Positions 1 to 12,379 of a DNA stretch of 64,000 nucleotides are shown one piece after another. Source of the stretch: Cyanoderma ruficeps (taxonomy: Eukaryota > Chordata > Aves > Passeriformes > Timaliidae); the NCBI GenBank assembly GCA_008694505.1, contig VZDJ01004378.1:14470645-14534644 (forward strand), given 5' to 3'. Under the pieces are notes generated by a model, which ran no database searches, was not told where the DNA came from, and saw only the letters and a program-made list of their open reading frames with translations. How positions within the stretch are numbered: the first letter of the stretch is position 1; the number at the start of each line of letters is the position of its first letter. A program made the translations under genes and the position numbers.

Positions 1-215
1 TTCCCATTGATCTAGTTGGAAGAATATATTGTTGATTTGCATACAATACTGCCTTTGAGAGGGGCTCTTTAATGTGGGGGCACACATCACATATCTACTA
101 CCTGGAGAATTGCTTTGTGTCCCACTGTTTAAAATTTAAAAAAGAAAAAAGCAAAAAGTATGATGTTCTTCACTTGAACTAATCAAATACAATAGGTTAT
201 AAATTGTGTATTGTA

Positions 216-221
216 AATAAA
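216..221 (+). terminator. Candidate proximal poly(A) signal AATAAA
   Basis: This is a perfect AATAAA hexamer inside the presumed 3' UTR. It is followed after about 30 bases by an AU-rich stretch with ATTTA pentamers rather than a clear GT-rich element, so it would be the weaker of the two sites. Confidence 0.35.
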
Positions 222-410
222 AGTTCACTCTGTGAGTGCACATTTTGGTAAATTATTTATTTATGTTAGCATTAAAAAGTTTAAAAAATTGCATTTGACC
301 AGGATATAAATGAGATATGTTGGACATGGCTTTGCTTTATACCTTGATATTAAAACTGGTGTTTCATCCTGGTATTTTAAAGCTGCTTTGAGGTTTTGTT
401 TTTTTTTTTT

Positions 411-483
411 AAATGTAAACTAACCTCCTGCATGACAGAGGTTAAAATTTTGTCTGCACTTGAGTTCACTTGGGTTTACATTT
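411..483 (+). repeat. Nested inverted repeats in the presumed 3' UTR
   Basis: A perfect 10-base inverted repeat pairs aaatgtaaac at 411-420 with gtttacattt at 474-483. Inside it, taacctc at 421-427 pairs perfectly with gaggtta at 438-444 across a 10-base loop. The second hairpin sits directly on the end of the outer left arm, so a transcript could form a multi-branched structure about 30 bases before the AATAAA at 514. Confidence 0.6.
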
Positions 484-513
484 GAAATGCGCATGTTTAT
501 TTATACAGATTTC

Positions 514-519
514 AATAAA
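514..519 (+). terminator. Candidate distal poly(A) signal AATAAA
   Basis: This is a perfect AATAAA hexamer. Cleavage would be expected near 530-545, and a GT-rich stretch (tgtttgtgtcattggtag) follows at about 571. The spacing and downstream element fit a genuine vertebrate poly(A) site and set the likely end of the upstream gene. Confidence 0.5.
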
Positions 520-544
520 GCTATTCAAGACCTTATTTAGTGTT

Positions 545-3500
545 CCATTTTGTTAAATTCTTTTCCCACGATGTTTGTGTCATTGGTAGTCTTTGTCTGA
601 GACATATTCTCAGTTACAAACTGGTTAGGTCATGACCAACATAGAACAAGATTAATAGTATGTCCAGTAGATGGTATATACAAAAACGTTTCTCACCGGT
701 CATTGGCCCTAAAACATTTAAAAGGCTGCAAAAACAATAACGTCATATTTCTGTTTGTTTGTAAAAGTAATACTGTAACTAATCACATGCAAATATACTA
801 ATTGTGAGATGGCTGGGAAATAAGGAAATATATTTAAGTTTAGACAAACCTATGGGGTTGGCGGGGGGGAAATGATGCAAGCTTTTGGAAGTAATCCTAG
901 GGAAGTGATCAATTAATTCTTTGAATAACACACACAAAGAGCCCCTCTATATTCACACTCCCATTTTTTCTGTATCTCGTTAGCCTAGAACTCATTTGGA
1001 AAAACGACACAGAGCAAAGGATCTGATTTGACTTACCAAAGTACCTTAGGAGTACCTTTGTAGAGTGGAGCTTTAATATCTGATAACTCAGAGTCCTAAT
1101 GCACTTCATTCTCACTTTGAAAATGCAAATAAACACATGCATCTGGAATGTTATATTTGAAGGAATGTACTTACCTACTAATAATTGGATCACCCACCTA
1201 GAAATTAAAAGGATCAAAGTTTAATTAGGGAAAAAGTACATAGATGCGCTTTTTTTTTGCTTTTTTTGCCTTTTTTTTGCTTTTTTTTTTCTTGTTATTG
1301 TTAATTTCTTGGCTTCTGAGAATACAAACTCACAGTTTGTATAATCAGCTTCCTAATCAGAGATAAAAATCAGTAATAATCTCTGTTCAAGTCTCTCAAA
1401 GGTTTTGGGAATTCAGGCAAGTTCTGAGTTTTATAAAACATATATTAACGTGTAAGATACAATTCTTCCAGTGTGGACACACTTTACAGAAAGTATTATT
1501 TACAGTGTTTATTGAAAGTTTTCTCAATTCATCATTTATATGGAGAAGAGGATCCTAACACCTGTTGTAGATCACGTCAGATAAAAATTCAGTGTGCTTT
1601 TTTTGTCAGAGAGTTTGCTGTCAATAAGTATCAGCATAAACTCTAAAATCACAAGATTCTGTTAACTTTGTTAGTTAATGTGACAGTCACAGAAACAAAA
1701 CAGAGTAGGAAGGAGAAGACAGCTGGCAATTCCCACTTACTCTGTGGATTTTGTGACAGCAATACATCATTTAAAGCCAAGCTGGGAGGGAAGGAGAGGT
1801 AAAGAAACAATGCCCAGGACCTCTTGTTTTAGTTGGCTTCAGAGAGTGTTCTGGATGTTTTGGTGCAGATAGCTCCCTGATCTGTCCACATAAACTGAAG
1901 TCCCACTTGCCTTCCTGGCACACTGAGGTGAAGTTTGCAGCTTACTTTAGAGCTGATGAGAAAAACTGTCAGATGTTCCATAGTCAGATGATGTGGAAAC
2001 ATATGCAGCATCTACAGCTACTTGCTAATGGGAAGGCCACAACCCTGTTCTAGGTTTCCCAGGAAGTTAGCCTGTGTTATGGAGTGCAGTGTATTTTTTC
2101 AAGAGATTTGAAATATTTAGATGGAAATCAGTATGGCAGGCAAATTAATTGGCAAACCCACTAGTTTTCTTTAAAAATCTTGCTGCTTTCTTTGATGTCA
2201 GAGTTGTAGTTGCAGGGTATGGTTTTTCATTGTTTCTAAGGACTAGTTACTTTGACAAAGAAAATCACCATAAATGTAGTGAAACAATAGGAAAACTATA
2301 TCTGATAGAATAAGCATATTCTTAGTCTGCAGGCAAATTGCTCTCTTCAGATTTTTTTAGTTCTCTTTCCCTGGGGGGTAAACATTGTGAAAACAGTTCC
2401 ACTTCTTTAGTTCTAAGATTGCATGCTTTACTGGCATCGTGTGCTCTCGGGGCAAGCAGACAGAGCTGTCTTACAGAAAAGAAATTACATCTTGGAATAA
2501 CACAGAAAGCCAGAATAGTCCAAATGTGACAAATTTATTTAGGGAATGAAGTGAGTTGCTATATACCGGGTAGCATTAACAGTCATCCCAGGCCAAATTA
2601 TGGAACAGTTAATACAGGACTCTCTATTGATAAAGAATTCACTTCAGTCTATATGGCTTAATGAGAAGCAAATTTTGTTATTTGTCAGGGTGGTACTGGA
2701 AAAGACAGTTGATAAAAGTGATAATATAGATGCACCTAAATTATTTCAGTACTTGGCACTTAAATGTCACTTTAAGTATGACAATGCTCTCATCAAAACA
2801 TGGCTGCTATGCAGTATCATCCAACACAAAGTTTAGGAAATTGCCAACAATCAGTAATTTCCATTATGAAATCATTATGGAATAGAGATGTTGAAGAAGT
2901 TGGTGGCATTTGGTCTTAAATTAATGTTTTTATTCAGTGTGCAAAATACTCAGATCATAGCTACAGAATGTGGAAAGTAGGAAATACCCCTAATCCTCTG
3001 TAGCCCTGGTGGACAAGCAATTCAGCACTGAAACAGTGGCACAAGAGCTAGTCCTTTGATACATAAACAGAAATGAGAAGTTGGCTTAATCTTTCTGGAC
3101 CCCCGGTAAGGAACCTGTGAAAATACAGCATTTGAGTTCCTTCCTTTTAAAAGTTAGACTGTAACCTGGGACACATTATAGAAAAAAGTTACAACCCCAG
3201 AGTAAATACATTTGCACTAACAGATGGGGAGAAGAAGAGCTGCTTTCTCAGAAAGGCTACTCAGAACTGCCTCAATTTTCATGTGACACCTTATGAGACG
3301 GGACTTAACTCTATGCAGGGAGTCTGGAGTGTAGGGAAACATTCAAAGAACTAGTGGTTCAAAACCGGAACAGGACAATCTGAAAACAGAGGTAAGTGTG
3401 GGAGTCTTTTATGCAATTACTTTTTTTAAAAGGAGAAGGAAGATGCTGGCAGAACAACCAGCAGAGACAACTGGTGGGTTGTTCCATTAATTCTGGGCTA

Positions 3501-5610
3501 GATGCCTTCCCTGGGCTACAGAGGGAGCTGAGAGGTTCAAGGGCCCTTCTCCTTCTGGGATGGAAGCTTAGTCTGAATCATCTGAGCCACCTGCCCCAGC
3601 TTTGAGATCTTTGAATCCATAAACATCCTGTTCTTTTCAGAGAGATGTTCCTCTCTCTTTAGACCTAATTGTACCCATTAAAAATCACTTAGAAATTTCT
3701 AATGGAGGCCTGAATGCATCCATATTTCTCAGAGCTCACCATGGTTTGAGGGAAGCCTTTACTCATTAGTATTATAATTCATTAACAGGGGAATAAAACC
3801 CATGCTCTTGTTCAGCATAGTGAATGGTATGACTTTTCTTCCCTTCTTTCACCATTGATTACAACTTAAACTCATGAAGTCACTCCAAATCCTCTCTGTT
3901 CTGGCCAAGGACATTGAGGGATGGAGCCTGGAGCCATGTGTGTGTGGCCAAGTCATTGTGCTATTCCGTATTTTCTTACATCATGTCCAGGGGCAGGGAA
4001 AGGACTCTCCCTTCCCGGGACAGGGCAGGTGTTCCTTTTTCCAGGGAGCAGTGGAGTAACAATTGTCCTGACCAGAGGGTTTCTCTGCCATTGTTTTTCA
4101 CTGTGTTGGGCCTGGGGGGAGACAGGGCACAAGGAGGGGTGGGGGGACATTTTTTTCTTTGTCTTGGAGCTGCGCAGCACCAGGTTGGGTTGCTCGGTCA
4201 TACATTTTTTGTATGTGAATCGCCCTCTTTTTTTTGTATACTTTTGTTATTGTTGCTAGTATAATGTTGCTGATATTGTTCATTTTCTTATCTCATTGCT
4301 GTTTCCAGTAAGTTGTTCTTAGCTCAGGATCTCCACTTTTTTTCTTTCTCACTAGAGGGGTGAGGAAGGGGAGTGCCTGTGTGGGGCTTAATTTCCAGCT
4401 GGGCTTAAAACACGAAAATGACCTTTGATTTATTGTCATTTTCTCCTAGTAACACTTTCCCCCAGTTACAGCCTATATCAAAACATACATCTCCCTTTTC
4501 CTTCTTTCTTTTCCATTCTGGAAGAGCATCCTTGCCTCTCCTTAACAATTTCTGTTAAAACATAATGACCTGTTCAGACACGCCCCGGTTTAAAAATGAG
4601 CAGTTCCTTAAAAATGAAAATTAAAACCTACATATTGTGCAATTGGTAAGAGGTCTGGAACCAGCTCTTGGGGCACAAAGGCATTTTCCAGAACACAATG
4701 AATGCTGTCTGGAAAGACTTCAGGTGAGCGATGCTTGTTTTCAACATCTGTCAATGTTCTAAAATACAAATTATGCTTTGAGTATTGTGGAAATGTGTCT
4801 TTTGCCTGAGGAGAAAGTCTGCAAACACAAGGGACAGGAATTACTGACTCTGTATCATCTATACCTATTAAAAGTAAATACAAATACCATATTGATTTTT
4901 GGTATAGGAAGTAGTGCCTTAGCAGATGTCTTCAAATAATTTAACCTTAGCTATTTATGTATTTTTGAGATAAGGTAGCCCAGATTAAATGATAAATCAA
5001 AGAAGGTTGTAGTACTACTTAATATGGGAAGTATTGGGTTATCCTGTCTATGTAATCTTTGAAATTCTGTTTGGTGAGTGTCATGGTCAGTTGGAAATTG
5101 TAATTTAGGGAGCTCATTTTTATGATGCACATTGTTTCTGTAATATCAGAGAGGAAGAAATAGTGCAGAACTGTGAATGTGTGTAAAAATGATGAATCAT
5201 ACCAGGACAAGCCTAGAGTATGGAGAAGCCTATACTGCATGAATAGAATAGATGTATGCAGTGAGAAAGTAGCTGTAGGATACTACTAAGGAGGTGGTGG
5301 AGGACTTCAAAAAGAAGCAGTGTCCTATGGTTAAAAAAAGCAACTACTGCAAAAGTCATTAACAAGCAACCAAAAATTAAAATTTTTGATAGTGGTGGTT
5401 TGTCTTGCAGAGATAGAACAAAAAAGTAATTTAGTTCCTAGAAATGGATTTAACTTTTTAGTGAAAAATAACAGTAAACCAGTAAAAGGGACACAATCTA
5501 GAGGTGATTCCAGCACATTATGAGGATCAGGGCCTGAGTTCCTAATAATTTTTAGGAATTAGTTTACATAGTAAGGTTTGAAATGTCCTGAAGGGGGAAA
5601 AAAATTATCA
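545..5610. other. Intergenic DNA, no gene seen
   Basis: AT-rich unique-looking sequence. It contains T-rich low-complexity DNA at 1250-1293 and a somewhat GC-richer patch around 3900-4180. Open frames on both strands are short, lack family resemblance and have no convincing exon context. I see no RNA gene. Confidence 0.6.
1250..1293. repeat. T-rich low-complexity tract
   Basis: Runs of 7 to 10 T are separated by GC or GCC dinucleotide-like interruptions. This is simple sequence, perhaps the eroded poly(A) end of a retroposed copy on the minus strand, but no body of such an element is recognisable beside it. Confidence 0.75.
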
Positions 5611-5970
5611 CTGAATCAATTAGATTGGAAAAGACCTCTAATTGAACAGCACCATGTCAAGTAGTTCATGGCACTAAATGCCATGTCCAGTCTTTCCCTA
5701 AACACCTCCAGGGACACAGTGACTACATCACCTCTCTGGGCAGCCCATTCCAATGTCTAATAATCCTTTTTGTGAAGAAATTCCTCCTGATGTCCACCCT
5801 AAACCTCCCCTGGCACAGATTAAAGACTGTGTCCTCTCATCCAGTCACAAGCTGCCTGGGAGAAGAGACTGACCACCACCTGGTTACAACCTCCTTTCAG
5901 GTAGTTGTAGAGAGTGAGTGACCCATAATGGAACCCAACTCCCTCAGCTGCTCATCACAGGACTAGGAAG
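5611..5970 (-). mobile_element. CR1 LINE 3' fragment, minus orientation
   Basis: The plus strand reads as the reverse complement of a CR1 3' region: a degenerate ttagattggaaaagacct start, then cacctccagggacacagtg, a tctctgggcagcccattcc block, and later cctttcaggtagttgtagag. The order of these blocks is that of CR1 3' ends, so the element points to the minus strand. It is old (many substitutions, one apparent internal deletion near 5918) and 5'-truncated, as is usual for CR1. The distal border around 5970 is approximate. Confidence 0.85.
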
Positions 5971-8845
5971 TGTCAATTTCTTTGAAATTTTACTGTTGGT
6001 AAGGCTGGTACTTGCTTTCTGTGATCTTGACTCCAACAAGTTGAGACATTCAAGCCCACCTGACATTTGTATCACCCATAACAAAGTGTGGCTGAGTGGG
6101 TCAGGAGTAGACCCACATAGATTCTTTGGTAAAGAATCTATCAATACTTAGTACATGCTAACTTCTAATTTTATAATTCAATTGTTCATCAAAGGTTCTT
6201 AGATTGTGACATGGTTTAGTTAGTTATGACTGAAGCAAGGAAGCAAGGCCCTTAGAAATAAACAGCCATAGGAATCTACTGATTACCATGCTTTCAAAGT
6301 TTTCAGACTGGCTGAACAAGTTTTACATCCCACTTAATGATCTGTTCAGTAGCTCTGGGGCTTGGCTCTCAGGTGGAACAGTGAGTATTCAGACCTGGAA
6401 TTTCCTATGCTCTAGCCAGCAGGTAGCCAAGAGCGCATCCATGCACCCGTGTGAGGAGACAGACAAGCTCATCCACTGTGCCCTGGGAGCAGGTTCCAGC
6501 AAGTGGCTGCTCTTTGTGAAATACTGAATACAACTTGTAGAAATTCTGCCAAAATACCAGTATTAACTAAAGAAATCAACCATGTAATTGCCACACATAT
6601 GCATCCTTGGTTGTGGATGTCTCTGCTAGCACATGACCCAGGGTGTAGATACATACAGTGATCTTGCCCTACTTTATTGGGAATGCATATTCACATGTGG
6701 AGGTGATCTGGGTAGTCATTTTACTACAAAGGAAAGCATTTGGATCTTTATGACTGGATACCTTTGGCTGTCTTCCAAATTTCCTGAGGAGTAAGTTCAT
6801 TCTGTTTAGCTGTTTGGATCCAACCTGAGTAACAAAATTTCTTTCAGACTGCTGCTTATAAACACACCCACACATGAACCTCTATAAATATTTATCTCGA
6901 GGGCAAATTAGATAAGAAGTCTATAATCTTCATAAAACAACAAAGATGAGTGCAACATGTAAGGTAAACCAAAGCCTCAACAAGCAGCAGTTCTTCATTC
7001 AGACCTCTTCCATAAGAAATTTCTAGTCCTTGTGGGGTTTATAGAAAGAACTGCCTGTAAAAGAATGGAGCAGTCTCACTTCAGTTATCTTTGCAAACAG
7101 TTGTGCTGGAGGCTCCCAGAAGTACATGGCCATACTGAGTCTTTTCTAGGCTGGGCTGAGTCAGCTATAAATTACTTTGGTCATGCCAACAGTGTAGCTG
7201 TGGCAGTGTGAGAAAAGAAGAATATCTACATGGTGTGCCAGCCTCCATGCTACTTATATGAGTATAGTGAGTGTAGATATTTCTATAATTATCTTTATGT
7301 GGTTTACAGATATGACTGCAGTCCCTGCTACATAGAGGCCACCCCTAACACAAAGGAACTAACATCCATTCAGCTGGTGAAAATTCTTCTCTCTGTAGTA
7401 ATGGTATCACTCAGCAGCCTCAGGGCTTCAGCCTGGAATGATTATCTTAGAGGATTCACCAGAGTCTGCAGAAAGCATCCAGTGACTTCTCTCTGCTGCA
7501 GCAAGCAGCCAAAAAATTTTATTTTTACACAGGGGAACACCCTTCTCCTCTCTAGTACTGCTCTGTGATTAGTGGATTGTCTGGAGCTTACTAGGTGTCT
7601 GGAAGTATTTCCATAATTTTCATACAAGCTGAAGAAGATATAAAAAGGAAATTATTAAGATGTAGGAAGTTTTTTGGCAAATGGATGAGAGAGCAGCAAA
7701 TAAAGAGATTGCAGCACAGTGCAAATTACTGACATTCTTGATGGGCACTTTTAAGTTACACATCCTGCAGTCAGCATGAGTAACCAGGAAAAAACTTCTG
7801 CCGAGGGTGCAGATGAATGCAATGTTCACTGGAAGAGCTCTGGATCAAATAACTGAAATTACTTGAATCACAACTGCTTTGCTTCAACACCACTATGCCT
7901 TTATCTCTAAACCACAATTCCTAATTAAATTCTTGAAGACTGAAGTAAATTTGGATCATAAGTGCAACATCACTGAAGTTTCTTAATCTGCTGACTGTGA
8001 CTTGATGCTATGCTAATTGTTAAGGTGGTAGGGATGGTCAGTGTTGGGTTTGTCTATTTAAGTCAAGTAGCATCTCCACCTCTGTTTCCCTATTTTCTAC
8101 ACTTGACAGAAAAGAAAATGTATCATGAATGGGCTGCATTACACATCAAGCAGGGAAAAATCACAGATTAACAGATATTAATTCTGTTATTTGTGTAAGG
8201 GAATGAAAGACAAATTCAGTTTAAAGCACAGAGTAATGCTTGTTTCCCAGGCCAGGCACTTACTTCCTGTGTGAGTTGGAAAGTATGAAGGGCTTGGGAG
8301 GAGCTGATAAAATTTTGTGATTATCATGTCTCTGTTGGTCTGTTGTTACATTGCCAGCTCTAACACAGCAATAAATTAATTCATGCATTGCATGGCAGTT
8401 CTTTCTCACAAAAGATGTTACCAGGTTCAGCTGATTCAATTACCAGCACTCGAAAGGCCAATTAAAAAAACAAAACAAAACAAAAACAAATAAACCCCAT
8501 TGCTTTGAGAATCTGTTTGGACAAGATTCAATCAGGAAAAATTGGAAAAACAGCTTTGCTGGCTGGTTACATGAGAGTCTCGGAACCATCTAAGCCTCTG
8601 GTCGAGAGATTTGTGTGTAGGCCCTGGAGTTCTGCACTCAATAGGGAATCACTGCTGAGTACCCAGTACACATCATAGGTCTGACATTTTGGGCATTGCT
8701 GCTTAACACAGTTGTGAGTGACCTTAAACAAAATGTGACATAATTACCAACAGTTTGCTAATGGCAAAGAAAATGACATAAAATGTGTATTAACTGCAAG
8801 CATACAAACAAAATGAGAACTAGCATGTAAACATATGCTCACACC
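5971..8845. other. Intergenic DNA, no gene seen
   Basis: AT-rich sequence without recognisable exons, RNA genes or repeats, apart from an A-rich tract near 8464-8498 built of AAAAC-like units. The longest open frame here (112 codons, 7230-7568, plus strand) is cysteine and tyrosine rich without family resemblance and is judged a chance frame. Confidence 0.55.
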
Positions 8846-9164
8846 TGTTGTATTTCTCTGGGAAATGGTTTTTCCCCAGGACCCCTGAAGCCTGTAACCA
8901 TGTAGTTTAACCCTTCCTTCCTTTCTTGACCTAATTGGCTGAGGTCCTGCTATCTTTTCCTGAGCCCTGGGATAGATAAGGCCCTGTTCTTCCTTGTTCC
9001 TTCTCTTTCCCCCCTGGAAACCTTTGAGAATAAATGCATTGGACTAATCCCAGGGGATGAGCCTCTTTTGGAATATTTTGTCTTGTCCCTGAGATATTCC
9101 TCCAAAGCCTCTCAAGGAACTGAGCTAGCCAAAGAGCCCCGGGAGGCTGCGGGGGGATATTTCA
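8846..9164 (+). mobile_element. Solo LTR of an avian endogenous retrovirus
   Basis: The 319-base segment starts with TG and ends with CA. It is flanked by a near-perfect 6-base target duplication, cacacc at 8840-8845 and aacacc at 9165-9170, with acacc identical on both sides. Inside are a TATA-like gatagataagg near 8971 and an AATAAA at 9029-9034, in the order U3, R, U5 on the plus strand. No internal retroviral sequence or second LTR adjoins, so it is a solo LTR. The 6-base duplication suggests a class II (ERVK-like) element; that class assignment is inference. Confidence 0.8.
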
Positions 9165-9170
9165 AACACC

Positions 9171-12096
9171 TATACAGAAAGGAACACAGGCTAAATTAAT
9201 GAGGAGTTCACACTGGAAAACATACTTTTCAATCTACTGGTAGATCTAATTTCCTTGCACAGCCACATCCTAAGGGAACAAGGACTTCACTTCTATTCCA
9301 TAAAAAACCCCCAAAGAATACTATATACTAGTGGGAAGTTTAGTACTTCTTTTAACTCATTTGTGTCACAACAAATACTCTCTTTGGTCTGTAATTTAAG
9401 GAACTACTAAAGTGTTCACCTAGTAAAGGACTTCTTTGTGCTTACACAGACCAATATAATGCATAGTTTTTATAAAAGGCTACAGGACATATTTGGTATT
9501 AATTGATTTCTCAGTCTTTTAATTTAAAATTTAACTTTGTCTTTTGATATCAGTACCTATGTTGAATCTGAGACAAAATTTTCTCCATTGTGACTCTTAC
9601 CTCTGCAGTACAAGAAAATCACCAGAGATGTCTACAAACACTTTTACTTTTCCACACAATTGATTTTTCATATCCTGAAGTTAGTTTAGTCCTGTCACTA
9701 CTTACAAATTCCTAACACTTACAGAAGTATACAGGAGTACAGGTAAAGTGAACTCAGAGGAAAATCACAACTCTTCCCATTATGATGAAACCAATTCATT
9801 ACCACAGTGAATGAAATGTGATAGTTTTGCCTCTGTGCCGCATGATGACAGAACCCTGTTCTCATATACAAAGCCTGCATCTGCATACATCTACCAGAAT
9901 GGGCTATAACTAGGATTTAACACCTGAAATTAATACAGGCAAATGCTATCCCTTGTTTAATCCAATTAAAAGGACTGATGCATCATTTGGAATGAACATG
10001 AGGTAACTTAATGAGTCATGATAGGTCTCATGAGCATTTCTGTTGGCAATTAGGGCCATGAAGCTATAGGGAATTATTTCAATCACCCACTGCCCATCAC
10101 AAAAATAACAATATCATTTAATAACAAAGCAAACCACAACATAATAATTGCAGTGCAATACAAAGTTAGGTTAAAAGCTGAGAGATGTGCCTGAGATGCA
10201 GACACGTGTGCTATGCCCAATTAAGTCAGTTTAAGTGCTAACTAGCATTCTTAGCTTGCTGGTCAAATGCCCTCAGAGATGTCCACATCTGCCATGCCAC
10301 CTTCTGAATCAAAAGTGACTTGAATTGTAACTGGGATATTTAAGTGTACAAAAGACTGGCAAGCACTTCTGCCGAGGATTAGGACTACCTGCAATGGAAC
10401 CTATTGCAATGAAATGTGACTGCAGAAGTCACATTCACAATCAAATCAGTGTCACTTAAAAGGATCCTGGCCAGTTTAAACAGTTCAACTGCACTGATTT
10501 AGATTAACTGATAAACCTCTGCATTTACAAAAGGCATATACTATATGTCAAAACGGTGAGAGATCACCTTGTTGTTTTAGAGACATGTCTGGGATTCAGG
10601 CATGTACGATCAATGTACATGATGTCAAGTATGCAAACAGGCAGACAAGTAGGTTCAGGGAATATCAATATGTCTATGGCTTACTGTGTACAGTTATTCA
10701 ATGGAAAAATCCGAACAACAAAAAGGAAGTAAATCATTAAAGCTTACCTAAGAAATACATGTGCATAATCAATAATTAATTAATCCATTCATTCTCCCAG
10801 CCAATCATCCATGTTTCTTATTAAGGTATTTGGACTGGTCTGTGAATTGCATCAGGCCTGAAGCTCAGGACAGAGGCACTAAGATGGGAAAATCCTTAGG
10901 AAAATGTTTATTGGTGCACGTAAATTGTTCTACTGAAGACAACAGTCTTGTTCTTTTGTTGTTTTTATTTTTTGGGGTTTTTTTAAGTAAGCATAGAAAA
11001 ATCAAAGCTTTTGATAACACACAGACCAATGCACTTTGAAAGTATAACAATGTTTGCTTTTACTGGACACAAGGGTGAAATCCTAATTCCTTATCTGAAG
11101 GCATATAAAGCTTGACCACCCCACCTAATCCAATTGCAACAGCATTAAACAGTTTTAAAAACTCATATCCATGTACCCAGTTCTGTCAAGCCAACTGCCA
11201 GCATATTAAAAACAATATAAAAATAAAGATCTTAAAAAAACAAATTACTTATAAAACAATCTTGCATTCTTTGTTTCACAAAGCACCCCTAAAGATTTAT
11301 GTATATGGGTACAGTCAACGCTGTGGCAGTGGCAGCCTGTTTACTACATAATTTGAAATAGTTCTCAGAGTAAATGAACTCAACATACAAGTAGAAATGC
11401 TCAAATTTGTGAAAAGATTTTACGTTTTCATTACAAGACGAAACCCTCAAAATATTAGAACAATGTCTGAGTAAGACTGAAGATTTCAGGAAAGTCTGAA
11501 GAAAAGCTGTTACTTAAAATTTTTTAAATTGTATGGCAGTAAAAATTTGTCCTTCATTTGGCCTCTTCATAATTTTTTGTTCAAGACTCCCAGGTTTGAA
11601 AACTACAGCATGTCAGAACTCATGGATGTTTTCCAGCTCCCTGGGTTTATAGACAGGGAACGGAACCATGCTGCATTAGAGGTGGGCAGCCAGCACCGTA
11701 CGCATTTGCAGTACCGAGAATATGGAAAAATTATTATTGCAGAGACCAAAATCTTTGTGACATGTTAATCGTTATGGTGAATGATGAGTGGTATCCTCCA
11801 GAAGGAAGCTCCCAAGCAACCATCCGGCCTAAGCTGCCTGCATTACTGCAAGTAAAAGATACTCAAGAGCTGGTTGTTCAAGAGCCACCTTTAGAAATGG
11901 GTTAAAAATTGCTAGTATGGAATTCTGAGGGACACTACTGGTGACATGGAAGGTACTCGGGACCCAACCATTCCACATGCCCTTGTTTTTTTCCTGCCCA
12001 TGTTCATCTTAAAGCTCCTCAATAAAGGATTCACCTTCGCTTCGCTTAGTGGAAACCACGGAGCGCTTCGTAACAAAGCTTCACCCTTTCTGAAGA
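9171..12096. other. Intergenic DNA upstream of the MON2 CpG island
   Basis: AT-rich unique-looking DNA. No exon, RNA gene or transposon was recognised. Open frames up to about 80 codons are scattered without pattern. It could contain distal regulatory elements, which a single sequence cannot show. Confidence 0.5.
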
Positions 12097-12298
12097 ACCA
12101 CAGAATGGGCAGGGCTGGAAGGCACCACTTTGGGTCATGTCGTCCAACCTCCCTGCTCGAGCAGGGTCACCCCAGAACACACTGCACAGAATGGTACCCA
12201 GACTGTTCTTGAATCTTCANACCCAGACCGTTCTTGAATCTTCAGAGAGCGTGACTCCACGAGCTCTCTGGGCAATGTTTCAGAGCACAATCACTCAC
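12097..12298 (-). mobile_element. CR1 LINE 3' fragment, minus orientation
   Basis: The plus strand shows the CR1 3'-end complement: accacagaatgggcaggg, then ctggaaggcacc, tgctcgagcagggtcacc and, after a disrupted part, gagctctctgggcaatgttt. It ends about 630 bases upstream of the MON2 start codon, at the upstream edge of the CpG island. Its middle contains a 25-base tandem duplication with an ambiguous base (see next entry). Confidence 0.85.
12196..12245. repeat. 25-base tandem duplication containing an N
   Basis: Bases 12196-12220 and 12221-12245 are the same 25-mer (acccagactgttcttgaatc and its continuation), with one substitution (T/C at unit position 9) and an N at 12220 exactly at the junction. 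The unit is part of the CR1 fragment, which normally has it once. This looks like two read or contig ends placed side by side rather than a biological repeat. Confidence 0.75.
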
Positions 12299-12379
12299 AT
12301 TGGAAAGAAAGCAAGAACTTCAGAACATTCAAAAGAAAAACAGTATGCCTCGCTTTTTGCTTTTTTTAAATCAAACGCT

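Larger units (their letters stand above)
1..540 (+). other. 3' UTR end of an upstream plus-strand gene (probably USP15)
   Basis: No open reading frame of note is present. The stretch is AT-rich, carries overlapping ATTTA-type AU-rich pentamers near 252-264, two AATAAA signals at 216 and 514, and a GT-rich tract at about 571-600 downstream of the second signal, which together look like a 3' UTR with tandem poly(A) sites. In human the gene immediately upstream of MON2 on the same strand is USP15, so this is inferred to be the end of its 3' UTR. I cannot confirm the identity from the bases alone because no coding exon is in the window. The alternative is plain intergenic DNA with chance AATAAA hexamers. 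Confidence 0.45.

Noticed and set aside
1..540. Coding exon of USP15
   Set aside because: No frame in this stretch resembles a ubiquitin-specific protease; only 3' UTR features are visible.
4608..4883. Minus-strand frame of 91 codons in the intergenic region with splice-like borders
   Set aside because: No family recognised, composition unconvincing, and no second exon in a compatible position. Treated as chance.
7230..7568. Plus-strand frame of 112 codons
   Set aside because: Cys/Tyr-rich without domain or conservation, in AT-rich intergenic DNA; frames of this length are expected by chance in 64 kb.
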